The notes: generated by a model not told the origin, from the letters alone. DNA of 21,992 nucleotides from Poindextera sp035294785 (GCA_035294785.1 DATGKF010000013.1:1-21992), one strand, 5' to 3'. Shown: positions 6,882 to 15,142, numbered from the stretch's first letter. Translations and numbers: made by a program.

Positions 6882-8794
6882 GGATTCTGACGCTCCCGGG
6901 TCAGCAGTCGGGCGAGAATGTTGGCGCCCAGCACGGCGATTGCGACGACGAGAGCGCCGCTCCACGCAAGTGCGTTCAGGTAGGGCGCCGCGGTGTTGGC
7001 GGAACTGTAGATAACCAGCGGCAGCGCCGCCATCGGTCCGGTCAGGCTCCACGAGAGATAGGGATTGCCGAACGCGGTGAACAGGAGCGGTGCGGTCTCG
7101 CCGCTGATCCGTGCGAAGGCCAGGAGCAGGCCGGTGAGCATGCCGCTGCCGGCCGCCTTCCAGAGGATCGCGCGGACCGTTGTCCATTGCGGTGCGCCGA
7201 GTGCGGCGCCGGACTCCCTGAGCGCCGGCGGTTGCAGCTTGAGCACATCCTCGGTCGCCCGCGTGATGATCGGCGCCGCGATCATCGCCAGCGCCACAGC
7301 CCCGGCCAGCGCGTTGTACCCGTGGAACGGCGCGACCAGCATGTCGTAGATGAACAGGCCAACCAGGATTGAAGGTGCGGAAAGCAGGATGTCGTTCAGG
7401 TAGCGAACGACTCGCGCGTAGAGCGAGTTCTGCCCAAATTCGGCGAGCCAGGTGCCGGCGAGCACGCCGAACACGCCGGCGAAGGCCATGGCCACCGCAC
7501 ACATGATCACCGAACCGACGATGGCGTTGAACAGACCGCCGGTTCCGCTGTCGCCGTCTGCGGTGGGGTTCGACGTGGTCAGCGCCTCGATCGTCAAGCC
7601 CCCGATCCCCTGCGTCGCCAGCGACCAGAGGATGAAGCCCAGGGCGATCAGAGCGATGATGGTGACCACCCAGCAGAAGATGAGCATGCCGACCTGGGCG
7701 AGCAGCCGCCGCGCACGCCGGGTCACGTTGAGGACGCCGCGCCCGAGCTTGAAAGGACCGAAGTTGGCCGTGGCGCGCGCAAAGGCGGCGGTTATCGTCT
7801 CGACCTGTTCGCCGATCCACACGAACGGGCCCGAGGGCGCGCCGCTGGCGTTCTCCGAGCCCAGGAGCGCACGGGCGATCGCCAGCACGCCGAAGGTCAT
7901 GACGAAAAGCACAAAACCCAGCGCCAGGAGCGCGGCGCCCTGCATCTTGCTCGCCTCGCTGAACTCATTGGCGATAGTGGACGCGATGGTCGACCCGGAG
8001 TCGAACAGCGACTTCGGCAGGTTGTGCGAATTGCCGATGATGAAGGTGACGGCCATGGTCTCGCCGAGCGCCCGGCCAAGCCCCAGCATCACCGCGCCGA
8101 CGGCGCTGCGGCGCACGTAAGGCAGCGTGATTTTGGTCACAACCTCGCGTGTGGTCGCGCCCATGCCGTAGCCGCTCTCGCGCAGCTGGCTGGGCACCGT
8201 CAGGAACAGCTCCCGCATCACCGCCGCCATGTATGGCAGGATCATGATCGCGAGGATCACAGAGGCGGTGAAGATGTTGGCGCCGTTCGGCACGCCGCTG
8301 GTCAGCGTGTCCCAGATCGACCCTGGCGTCACCATCTCGCTGATCGGCAGCTGGATGTGGGCGGCGAAGAAGGGCGCGAAGACGAACAGACCCCACATGC
8401 CGTAGACGATTGAAGGGATGCCCGCGAGCAGCTCGACGGCGATGCCGATCGGCCGGCGCAGGATGATTGGACAGAACTCGACCAGGAACACCGCTACCCC
8501 GAACGCGATCGGCAGCGACAGGATGAGCGCGAACAGCGCCGTCACCAGCGTGCCAACGATCGGTCCCAGGCCGCCAAAGACGCCGGTGACCGGATTCCAC
8601 TCGGAACTGGTGAAGAAGCTGAATCCGAACTGAGAGAACGCCGGCCAGCCGCCGATGGCCAGACTGGCGACGATGCCGGCCAGCGCCGCCATCAGCGCGG
8701 TCGCGGCGGCGAAGCAGGCGGCCTTGAACAGCGGATCGATCGCCGCGCCCCGGGGCGAGCGCCGATCGGCGATGGCTGGCTGGGCTATCGTCAT
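6878..8794 (-). CDS. pstCA: fused phosphate ABC transporter permease PstC-PstA
   Basis: One 638-residue frame carries both permeases of the phosphate importer, normally two separate proteins of about 300 residues each. Residues 1-312 are PstC-like, with the cytoplasmic EAA loop at about 204-225 (LRESGYGMGATTREVV) and GLGRALGETMAV after it. Residues 363-638 are PstA-like, with an EAA loop at about 525-546 (LRESGAALGAPQWTTV) and FARISGETAPLL. The ~50-residue join (313-362) is polar and Arg-rich, with no stop codon. I saw no in-frame ATG or GTG with a ribosome site that would allow a separate PstA start. Each half has about six hydrophobic segments. The fusion would fix a 1:1 PstC:PstA ratio. 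It sits between pstS and pstB, as expected. GGAG lies just before the ATG at 8794. Confidence 0.92.
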   Translation of the reverse strand: MTIAQPAIADRRSPRGAAIDPLFKAACFAAATALMAALAGIVASLAIGGWPAFSQFGFSFFTSSEWNPVTGVFGGLGPIVGTLVTALFALILSLPIAFGVAVFLVEFCPIILRRPIGIAVELLAGIPSIVYGMWGLFVFAPFFAAHIQLPISEMVTPGSIWDTLTSGVPNGANIFTASVILAIMILPYMAAVMRELFLTVPSQLRESGYGMGATTREVVTKITLPYVRRSAVGAVMLGLGRALGETMAVTFIIGNSHNLPKSLFDSGSTIASTIANEFSEASKMQGAALLALGFVLFVMTFGVLAIARALLGSENASGAPSGPFVWIGEQVETITAAFARATANFGPFKLGRGVLNVTRRARRLLAQVGMLIFCWVVTIIALIALGFILWSLATQGIGGLTIEALTTSNPTADGDSGTGGLFNAIVGSVIMCAVAMAFAGVFGVLAGTWLAEFGQNSLYARVVRYLNDILLSAPSILVGLFIYDMLVAPFHGYNALAGAVALAMIAAPIITRATEDVLKLQPPALRESGAALGAPQWTTVRAILWKAAGSGMLTGLLLAFARISGETAPLLFTAFGNPYLSWSLTGPMAALPLVIYSSANTAAPYLNALAWSGALVVAIAVLGANILARLLTRERQNP

Positions 8795-8814
8795 CGTCTC
8801 CGGGTCGTCAAACG

Positions 8815-8842
8815 ACGGACGCCGGCTCCCGCCGGCGTCCGT
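8815..8842 (-). other. perfect 12-bp hairpin between pstS and pstCA
   Basis: ACGGACGCCGGC (8815-8826) and GCCGGCGTCCGT (8831-8842) pair perfectly around a 4-nt loop. There is no T-run after it in the minus-strand direction. In binding-protein operons such intercistronic stems commonly protect the upstream message or partly stop transcription, keeping pstS mRNA above permease mRNA. That role is inferred here. Confidence 0.7.
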
Positions 8843-8871
8843 GCAACAGAGAGGTAACAGAGAAGGACGCG

Positions 8872-9924
8872 TCAGTGCGAAACATACACCGCCTTACCGT
8901 CCGGCCCTTTGACCTCCGCGGCCCAGGTGGCGCGGATCAGCGTCTTGGCCTTCGCCGGCAGCGGCACGTAGTCGAGGGAGTTCGCCTGGCCGTCGCCGTT
9001 CTTGAACGACCAGTCGAAGAAGGCCAGCGCCGCCTTGCCAGCGGCCGCATCGGTCTGGTGACGGTGGATGAGGATGAAGGTCGCGCCGCTGATCGGCCAC
9101 GACTTGGCGCCCGGCTCGTCGAGCAGCAGGACGTTGTAGCCGTCCTTGGCCGCGGCGCTCCAGTTGACCCCGGCGGCGGCGGCGGCGAAGGCGCCGGCCG
9201 TCGGCGGCACGAACGCGCCCTGCTTGTTCTGCATCAGCGCGTAGGTCATGTGGTTCTGGAGCGCGTAGGCGTATTCGACGTATCCGATCGAGCCGATCGT
9301 CTGCTTGGTCACGCCGGAAACGCCGTCGCTGCCCTTGCCGCCCAACCCTGTCGGCCATGACACCGCTGTGCCAGCGCCGACCTTGGATTTCCAGTCGCCG
9401 CTTTTCAGCGAGAGGTAAGACGAGAAAATGAAGGTCGTGCCCGAGCCGTCGGAACGGTGCACGACGGTGATCGGGATGTTCGGCAGCGGGATCCCGTGGT
9501 TGATGGCCGCGATCGCAGGGTCGTTCCATTTCTTGATTTTGCCGAGGTAGATGTCGGCGAGGATGGCGCCGGTCAGCTTCAACTGGCCAGGCTTCACGCC
9601 CGGCAGGTTCATGATCGGGACGACGCCGCCGGTCACGGTCGGAAACTGACTCAGGTCGTTCTTGGCCAGGTCATCCGGGCTCAACGGCATGTCGCTGGCC
9701 CCGAACTCGACGGTTTTGGCCTCGACCTGCTTGATGCCCGCGCCGGAGCCAATGCCCTGATAGTTCAGCTGGTCGCCGGTCTTGGCGTTGTAGGCCTTGC
9801 CCCAGGCGTCGTAGATCGGCTTGGCAAAGGTCGACCCCGCCCCGGTGATCTGCGCCGCCATCGCCGCACCGGCCGCGCTCAAAGCCAGGGCCGCGCAAGC
9901 GATCCCGGTCAATTGTTTCAGCAT
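8872..9924 (-). CDS. pstS: periplasmic phosphate-binding protein PstS
   Basis: The 350-residue protein captures phosphate in the periplasm and delivers it to the permease. A Sec signal peptide (cleavage near AMAA-Q at 24) is followed by the expected ligand loops: GAGSTF at 28-33, GSGAGIKQ at 59-66, GASDMPLS at 75-82 and RSDGSGTTF at 157-165. Together these give the Ser/Asp/Arg phosphate-binding set. The length is typical (about 340-350 residues). It is the first gene of the operon, followed by pstCA after 77 nt containing a strong hairpin. A candidate Pho box with a -10 element lies 52-85 nt upstream of the ATG. The remnant AGGGGA serves as ribosome site. Confidence 0.96.
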   Translation of the reverse strand: MLKQLTGIACAALALSAAGAAMAAQITGAGSTFAKPIYDAWGKAYNAKTGDQLNYQGIGSGAGIKQVEAKTVEFGASDMPLSPDDLAKNDLSQFPTVTGGVVPIMNLPGVKPGQLKLTGAILADIYLGKIKKWNDPAIAAINHGIPLPNIPITVVHRSDGSGTTFIFSSYLSLKSGDWKSKVGAGTAVSWPTGLGGKGSDGVSGVTKQTIGSIGYVEYAYALQNHMTYALMQNKQGAFVPPTAGAFAAAAAGVNWSAAAKDGYNVLLLDEPGAKSWPISGATFILIHRHQTDAAAGKAALAFFDWSFKNGDGQANSLDYVPLPAKAKTLIRATWAAEVKGPDGKAVYVSH

Positions 9925-10233
9925 CGGAAATTCCCCTGAATCCGCAGCCGATATCGGCCGCGTTCGTCACCCCTGTGCATACTGAGCGGACTTGTCAGTT
10001 TAGTGACAATCGGCGCTCGCATCCGTGACTGTGTCCGAAAGGTGGCGAAGTGTGTCGACTTTGTCGCAAACCATGTTCCGTATACAGAGTTAATGGCCGT
10101 GAACGCCGACCGCGAATGCCGCTTTGCCTTGGCCGCGGTCCGCGGGTAGTTTTCGCCTGACGCGCGAGGGGCTAAGGCGGCGGCTGGTTCCGCCCCGCGC
10201 AGCCTCTCGCCAGGAGCGAAGAACCCAGAGCCG
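9925..10233. other. 309-nt divergent intergenic region between pstS and the tipN-like gene
   Basis: Besides the Pho-box candidate it holds a perfect 12-bp palindrome GCCGATATCGGC at 9947-9958 in the pstS leader, and TTTG-TCG-CAAA at 10060-10070. On the plus strand TTTTCGC (10150-10156), a 14-nt gap and GCTAAGGC (10171-10178) make a modest match to the Caulobacter housekeeping promoter; this would give the rightward gene a leader of about 50 nt. No convincing open reading frame or CtrA site (TTAA-N7-TTAA) was seen. Confidence 0.4.
9976..10009 (-). promoter_or_regulatory. candidate Pho box and -10 element of the pst operon
   Basis: Read on the minus strand, 10009-9992 is TTGTCAC-TAAA-CTGACAA: two 7-mers with an 11-bp period, resembling the PhoB consensus CTGTCAT-N4-CTGTCAT. 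The same bases form the dyad TTGTCA-N6-TGACAA. A -10-like TATGCA follows at 9981-9976, 10 nt after the box, which is the usual geometry at PhoB-activated promoters where the box replaces the -35. The expected mRNA leader is about 45 nt. Confidence 0.6.
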
Positions 10234-12657
10234 ATGACAGCCGCCCGGCCGCAACCGTTCGACCTCTCCGGACCGGCGGAACCCCCGCCCGCGGAGCCGG
10301 CTTCGGCCGAGTCCGACTTCGACCTCGCGCCACGGCCGGCAGGCGAGCCGCCAGCGGGCCCTGCGACGCCGCTCGCGCCCTTGGCGGCCGCAGCCCCGGC
10401 CGCGCCGGCCGATCGCGGCCCCTCTAGCTGGCCGATCTATTTGGCGGCGGCGTTCGCCAGCCTCGCGTGGCTGGCCGCGCCGGCGTTCGATCTCGCCGGC
10501 CATCCGGCGAGGCTCGCGGCGGGCCAGCCGACCGCCATCGCCTCGCTGGCCACCGCGGTGCTGGCGCCGATCGCGCTCATCTGGGTCGCGGCCTTCCTGG
10601 CCCAGCAGGGGCGGCGGATGGCCGCCGAGACGCGGCGCGCCCGCGCGTTGGCCGAGAGCCTGCTCGCGCCGGCCGCGAACGCCGCGCGCGAGACCGGCGA
10701 GGTGGTCGCCGCTGTGCGCGCCGAGATCGAGCAGGCGACCGCCGCCGCCGTCGACGCCCAGGCGCGGCTTGGCGACCTGCGCGACGCGTTGGCCGCCGAA
10801 AGCGAGCGCCTCGCCAGGGCCGCCGGCGACTCGACTGCCGCCGCCCACGCCGCTGCGGAAGCGCTCGGCGGGGAGCGCGAGAAGCTAGAAGGCGCGTCCG
10901 CCGCTCTCGACGCTCGCGTCACCGCCGTCAGCGAGGCGATCGCGGGCCATGTGCGAATCGTCGGCGAAGCCTCCGATCTGGCCGAGACGCAGATCCGCGA
11001 GGCGCAGGCCGCGCTCGCCGCCCGCGCCGCCGATCTCGCGGCAGCCGCCGGGCAGGCGGGAGACGCGGCCAAGTTGGCCGCTGACACGCTCGCCGGCCAG
11101 CTTGAGCGACTCGAGGCCGTCAGCGCCAGCGCCGGCGAACAGGCCGAGGCGATCGAACAGAGCATGGCCGAGCAGCGCGCCGGCCTGGTCACGGCCGCCC
11201 ACGGCATGCGCGCCGACCAGGAGAGCTATGCCGTCGAGGCCGAACGGCTGAAGGCGCAGCTGGCGGAACTCGTCGAACGCGCGCGCGCCGGCGCCAGCGA
11301 GCTGGCGCAGACCGCGACCTCCAGCGCCGAGGCGATCCGGCAGATGATCGATGCCGCGCAGCAAGAGCTGGCGGCGATGGCCAAGGCGCAGAACGAGGAG
11401 CGCGACCGGCTGAACGCCCAGGCCGCTCGCTCGCTTGGGGCTGTTTCCGAACTCGCCGCACGCGAGCGCGAGGCGCTGGAAGCTGGCGCGCAGGAAGCCG
11501 CGGGCGTGATGACCGCCGGCGCGGAAGCGGCTCGCCAGGCGGGCGAGGCGCATGTGCAGGCTGTACGCGAGCAGTTGGCGCAGATCGGCGAGGCCGCCGC
11601 CGCGGCCAAGGCGCAGGCCGATCAGGCCTTCGATGCGCGTCTGGGCGAGGCGCGGCAGCTGATCGAGCAGGCGTCGCACCTCGTCGACGAGGCGGGCGCG
11701 CGCACCAGCGAGCGGCTGAAGGACGGCGCGAACGCGGCCGGGGCGACGCTGGCGGCGCTTCAGGATGTGCTGCGCGAGGTCGACCAACGGCTCGCCCGCG
11801 CGCCGGCCGACGCCGAGGTGCAGACGACGGCCATCCGCGAGAACGTCGAGCGCGGCATCGAGGCGCTGATGGCCTCGGCGCGCAACGCCGCAGAGGAGAC
11901 GCGCAACATCGACGCGGCCTTCCAGGAGCGGGTGCGGCGCAACTACGACATGCTGAGCGAGGCGGTCCGGCTGATGGGTGTCGTCGCCGGCGCCGGCGGA
12001 ACGCGCGCCCCTGCCCGCACCATTCAGCCCACTGCGGCGCCGCAGCCCGCGTCAGAGGCGCCGCCCGCCGCAGCCGCCGCGGCCGCCTCGCCCGCACCGT
12101 CCCCCGCGACTTCGGCGACTCCGCCCGCCGAACCGGAGGGCCTCCGGCCGCGACTGAAGTTGACCCCCACCGCGACGGATGAGGAGTTCAAGACCGTGTT
12201 CGCCGCCGCCGGCGGACGCGAACCGGCGGAAGCCATCGGCGACAGCTGGACCTGGAAGGAGCTGCTTTCCTCCATGGATAAGCCGGCGAGCGACGATGCG
12301 TCGCTCACCGCTGCGATCCTCGGCGAGATCGAGGCCATGGGCATCGATGCGGCGACTCTCGCGCCGCGGGCGCGGGTCGAAGAGATCGCCGCGGCGCTGA
12401 AGACGAACGGTGCGGCCGCCGGGCGCGAGCTGATGCGCAATCTGGCGCCCGCGGCAGTGCGCCGCCTCTCGCGCCGCATCGTCGCCGACCGCGAGTTCCG
12501 CGGCCATGCCGACCGGTATGTCCAGCGCTATGCTCGGCTTTTGGCCGACAGCCTGGGCCGCGAGGGCGACGGCGTCGCCGCGCCGGCGCTGCTGGCGTCC
12601 GACCAGGGCCGAGCCTACCTGCTGCTTGACGCGGCGATGATCGACGCCGGGCCTTGA
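10234..12657 (+). CDS. TipN-like polar localisation protein (two TM segments plus long coiled coil)
   Basis: The 807-residue protein has a Pro/Ala-rich cytoplasmic head (1-65), two hydrophobic segments (about 66-85 and 100-123), and a very long Ala/Glu/Arg-rich coiled coil (about 130-585). A Pro/Ala linker (590-636) then leads to a conserved-looking C-terminal domain (637-807) starting LRPRLKLTPTATDEEF and containing DSWTWKELLSSMDKP. This order matches Caulobacter TipN, the new-pole 'birth scar' protein that positions flagellum and division-site factors. The family assignment rests on architecture and my recollection of the C-terminal motif, not on an alignment. Other membrane-anchored coiled-coil proteins (methyl-accepting or RmuC-like) lack this C-terminus. 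AGGAG lies 17 nt before the ATG and AGAG nearer. The last codons overlap the next gene. Confidence 0.6.
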   Translation: MTAARPQPFDLSGPAEPPPAEPASAESDFDLAPRPAGEPPAGPATPLAPLAAAAPAAPADRGPSSWPIYLAAAFASLAWLAAPAFDLAGHPARLAAGQPTAIASLATAVLAPIALIWVAAFLAQQGRRMAAETRRARALAESLLAPAANAARETGEVVAAVRAEIEQATAAAVDAQARLGDLRDALAAESERLARAAGDSTAAAHAAAEALGGEREKLEGASAALDARVTAVSEAIAGHVRIVGEASDLAETQIREAQAALAARAADLAAAAGQAGDAAKLAADTLAGQLERLEAVSASAGEQAEAIEQSMAEQRAGLVTAAHGMRADQESYAVEAERLKAQLAELVERARAGASELAQTATSSAEAIRQMIDAAQQELAAMAKAQNEERDRLNAQAARSLGAVSELAAREREALEAGAQEAAGVMTAGAEAARQAGEAHVQAVREQLAQIGEAAAAAKAQADQAFDARLGEARQLIEQASHLVDEAGARTSERLKDGANAAGATLAALQDVLREVDQRLARAPADAEVQTTAIRENVERGIEALMASARNAAEETRNIDAAFQERVRRNYDMLSEAVRLMGVVAGAGGTRAPARTIQPTAAPQPASEAPPAAAAAAASPAPSPATSATPPAEPEGLRPRLKLTPTATDEEFKTVFAAAGGREPAEAIGDSWTWKELLSSMDKPASDDASLTAAILGEIEAMGIDAATLAPRARVEEIAAALKTNGAAAGRELMRNLAPAAVRRLSRRIVADREFRGHADRYVQRYARLLADSLGREGDGVAAPALLASDQGRAYLLLDAAMIDAGP

Positions 12658-13037
12658 CGCTGCGGGTCCGCCTCCTCCTCGGCTTCGCCGCTTTGAGCGG
12701 CATGCTGGCCGTCGCCGCCGGCGCGTTCGGCGAGCACGGCGAGACGGTCGCCCAGGCGAAGGATTGGCTGAAGACGGGGGCCGAATACGGCTTGGCCCAC
12801 GCGCTGGCGGTGTTTGCGGCCTTCGCGCTGATGCGGGCCGAAGCGCGGTTCGCCGAAGTCGCCGGCTGGCTGCTGCTTGCCGGCGGCGTCCTGTTCTCCT
12901 GGTCGCTCGACCTGATGGCCGTCACAGGCGACATGCGGCTGGGCATGGTCACGCCGGTCGGCGGACCGCTGATGATGGCCGGCTGGCTCGCGCTCGCCGT
13001 CTCGGCTCTTGCCGGACCCCGCCGCGCGGCGCCGTAG
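12654..13037 (+). CDS. DUF423 family small membrane protein
   Basis: The 127-residue protein has about four hydrophobic segments (roughly 5-25, 46-61, 68-89, 104-121). It carries the DUF423/YgdD pattern: GAFGEHG near the N-terminus, TGAEYGLAHAL in the second segment and TPVGGPLMMAGWLAL at the C-terminus. The function of the family is unknown; it lies in the inner membrane. The TTG at 12654 overlaps the stop of the preceding gene by 4 nt (TTGA), suggesting coupled translation. The first internal ATG would cut off part of the first membrane segment, so the TTG is preferred. Confidence 0.82.
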   Translation: MTLRVRLLLGFAALSGMLAVAAGAFGEHGETVAQAKDWLKTGAEYGLAHALAVFAAFALMRAEARFAEVAGWLLLAGGVLFSWSLDLMAVTGDMRLGMVTPVGGPLMMAGWLALAVSALAGPRRAAP

Positions 13038-13050
13038 CGGCGCCCTTTTT
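13028..13050 (+). terminator. short GC hairpin plus T-run at the end of the DUF423 gene
   Basis: GGCGCC (13028-13033) and GGCGCC (13039-13044) form a 6-bp stem with a 5-nt loop that contains the TAG stop codon, followed by C and TTTTT (13046-13050). The stem is short but all G/C. It may partly separate tipN-DUF423 transcription from the hydrolase genes. Confidence 0.5.
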
Positions 13051-13103
13051 CCCGGCCGTCGAACCCGCTAAGCAGGCCGCCCGCCCCGTCAAGGAAGACC
13101 GCC

Positions 13104-14105
13104 ATGGCTGACGCGCTCGCCGAGCAGATGCCGCCTGTCCAATATGCCCAGGTGAACGGGATCCGCATGGCCTATTACGAGGCCGGGCCGCGCGGCGGCG
13201 TTCCGGTCGTGCTCTGCCACGGCTTCCCGGAACTCGCCTTCTCGTGGCGCCATCAGATCAAGGCGCTGGCCAAGGCTGGCCGCTGGGTGATCGCGCCCGA
13301 CCAGCGCGGCTATGGGCTGACGGACCGGCCCGCGCCCGTCGAAGCCTACGACATGGAGCACCTGACCGGCGACCTCGTCGGGCTGCTCGACCACATCGGC
13401 GCGGACAAGGGCGTCTTCGTCGGTCACGACTGGGGCGGGATCGTCGTCTGGCAAATGCCGCTTCGGCACGCCGCCCGCACGGCCGGCGTGATCGGGCTCA
13501 ACACGCCCTTCATGGCCCGCGGGCCAATGGACCCGATCGCCATCATGCGCCAGCGCCTCGGCGAGGAGATGTACATCGTCCACTTCCAGCGGCCCGGCGA
13601 AGCCGATGCCGTGCTGGACGCCGACCCGGCCAAGGCGATGAACTTCTTTCTCCGCCGTCCGCTGCCGGGACAGGTCGAGTCCGCGGGCCTGGCGACCGAG
13701 CGCAAGGCGGGCGACCCGCCCGCCTTCGCCCTCATCAACATCCTCAAAGGCTACGATCCGACCTTCGACCCGCGGGAGAAGTTCCTCACCGACGACGAGC
13801 TCGCCGTGTTCGTCGAGACCTTCAGGCGCACCGGCTTCACCGGCGGGATCAACTGGTACCGGAACTTCACCCGCAACTGGGAGCGCTCGGCCGGCATCGC
13901 CGACAAGGTCGCCGTTCCCTCGCTGATGATCATGGCGGAGAAGGACGCCGTTCTGCCCCCCTCCTCCGCCGATGGGATGGAGGCCTACTGCACCGACCTG
14001 GAAAAGACGCTGATCAAGGACTCCGGCCACTGGACGCAGCAGGAGAAACCGGATGCGGTGAACGCCGCCATGATCGACTGGCTGGACCGTCGCTTTCCGA
14101 AGTAG
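13104..14105 (+). CDS. epoxide hydrolase-type alpha/beta hydrolase
   Basis: The 333-residue cytoplasmic enzyme shows a full epoxide hydrolase signature. The oxyanion motif is HGFPE at 39-43, the Asp nucleophile Asp109 lies in GHDWGG, the acid is probably Asp281 in AEKDAVLPP, and the base is His309 in DSGHWTQQEKP. Lid tyrosines that activate the epoxide could be Tyr157 (EEMYIVHFQ) and Tyr252 (NWYRNF). The Asp nucleophile in a G-H-D-W-G-G elbow argues for an epoxide hydrolase (trans-diol product) over a serine esterase. Haloalkane dehalogenases share the Asp but lack the lid tyrosines. The proline iminopeptidase gene follows after 12 nt, so the two are probably co-transcribed. The substrate is unknown. 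Confidence 0.88.
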   Translation: MADALAEQMPPVQYAQVNGIRMAYYEAGPRGGVPVVLCHGFPELAFSWRHQIKALAKAGRWVIAPDQRGYGLTDRPAPVEAYDMEHLTGDLVGLLDHIGADKGVFVGHDWGGIVVWQMPLRHAARTAGVIGLNTPFMARGPMDPIAIMRQRLGEEMYIVHFQRPGEADAVLDADPAKAMNFFLRRPLPGQVESAGLATERKAGDPPAFALINILKGYDPTFDPREKFLTDDELAVFVETFRRTGFTGGINWYRNFTRNWERSAGIADKVAVPSLMIMAEKDAVLPPSSADGMEAYCTDLEKTLIKDSGHWTQQEKPDAVNAAMIDWLDRRFPK

Positions 14106-14117
14106 GATCAGCGCGTC

Positions 14118-15113
14118 ATGGAACGCTCCGCAGTCCCGCCGCCTCCCGCCGTCGCCAACGGTCCGCGGCGCGGTCTCTATCCCGAGATCGAGCCGGCAAG
14201 CTTTGGTTGGCTCGCCGCCAGCGGCCGGCACGAGATCTACTATGAGGAATGCGGCCGGGCTGGCGGTAGGCCGGCGGTGGTCCTGCACGGCGGACCGGGC
14301 GGGGCGATCAACCCGACCATGCGCCGTTTCTTCGACCCTTCGCGATGGCGGGTGATGCTGTTCGACCAGCGCGGCTGCGGAAAGTCGCGCCCCAACGCGC
14401 TCTTGGACGACAACGACACCTGGGCGCTGATCGAGGACATCGAGCGCCTGCGCCAGCACATGGGCGTCGAGCGTTGGACGGTGTTCGGCGGGTCATGGGG
14501 CTCGACGCTGGCGCTCGCCTACGCAATCACCCACCCGGAGCGCGTCGAGTCGCTGATCCTGCGCGGCGTTTTCCTGCTCACCGCACGCGAGGTGCGCTGG
14601 TTCTACCAGGATGGCGCGTCGATGCTTTTCCCCGACGCCTGGGCAAGGTTCGTCGAGCCGATACCGGCCGCCGAGCGCGACGACCTCTTGGCCGCCTACC
14701 ACCGTCGCCTCACCCACCCCGACCCCAAGGTGCAGGCGCGCGCCGCCGCCGCCTGGAGCCAGTGGGAGGGCGACACCATCTCGCTTCGCGGACCCGAAGC
14801 ACGGCCGGCCAAGTTCAACGAGGTCGACTTCGCCGTCGCCTTCGCCCGCATCGAGTGCCACTACTTCGCCAACAAGGGCTTCTTCCCCGAAGACGGCTGG
14901 ATTCTGAAAAACATCGACGCCGTCCGCCACATCCCCGGTTGGATCGTGCAGGGCCGCTTCGACGTGGTGACGCCGATGGAGTCCGCCTGGGCGCTCAAGA
15001 GCGCCTGGCCGAAGGCGGCGCTGGAGGTCGTGTGGGACGCCGGCCACGCGTCCACGGAGCCCGGCATCATCGACGGCCTCGTCCGCGCGACGGATCGGGC
15101 GTTCGCGCTCTAG
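14118..15113 (+). CDS. pip: proline iminopeptidase (prolyl aminopeptidase, S33 family)
   Basis: The 331-residue protein releases N-terminal proline from peptides in the cytoplasm. The start GLYPEIEPASFGWL is typical of the family. HGGPGG at 57-62 forms the oxyanion site, and GGSWGS at 124-129 carries the nucleophile Ser126. Asp282 in GRFDVVTP and His310 in DAGHAS complete the triad. FDQRGCGKSRPN at 82-93 and the cap sequence WSQWEGDTISL at 213-223 are diagnostic for bacterial proline iminopeptidase. The length is close to the usual ~315. AGGA straddling the previous gene's stop codon is the ribosome site, which argues for coupling to the epoxide hydrolase gene. Confidence 0.93.
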   Translation: MERSAVPPPPAVANGPRRGLYPEIEPASFGWLAASGRHEIYYEECGRAGGRPAVVLHGGPGGAINPTMRRFFDPSRWRVMLFDQRGCGKSRPNALLDDNDTWALIEDIERLRQHMGVERWTVFGGSWGSTLALAYAITHPERVESLILRGVFLLTAREVRWFYQDGASMLFPDAWARFVEPIPAAERDDLLAAYHRRLTHPDPKVQARAAAAWSQWEGDTISLRGPEARPAKFNEVDFAVAFARIECHYFANKGFFPEDGWILKNIDAVRHIPGWIVQGRFDVVTPMESAWALKSAWPKAALEVVWDAGHASTEPGIIDGLVRATDRAFAL

Positions 15114-15127
15114 ACCGAAGAACAGCA

Positions 15128-15134
15128 AAGGAGG
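15128..15134 (+). promoter_or_regulatory. strong ribosome-binding site that decides the hemerythrin start
   Basis: AAGGAGG, nearly the full anti-Shine-Dalgarno complement, ends 2 nt before the ATG at 15137 and 8 nt before the in-frame ATG at 15143. Only the second has workable spacing, so translation should start at 15143. Confidence 0.75.
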
Positions 15135-15142
15135 ACATGGCG

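Noticed and set aside
6054..7820. 588-residue reading of the pstB frame, extended into the permease gene
   Set aside because: The first ~310 residues are out-of-frame permease sequence; the ATG at 6881 gives a normal PstB and the usual 4-nt overlap.
10090..10848. 252-residue minus-strand frame at the start of the tipN-like gene
   Set aside because: It runs through the intergenic region and the antisense of the two TM segments; Gly/Arg-rich with no recognisable domain.
10885..11787. 300-residue minus-strand frame inside the coiled coil
   Set aside because: Antisense of an Ala/Glu/Arg heptad-rich region, which readily yields long Leu/Ala/Arg frames.
13089..14459. 456-residue minus-strand frame over the epoxide hydrolase gene
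   Set aside because: Antisense shadow; the sense strand carries a complete catalytic triad and good ribosome sites.
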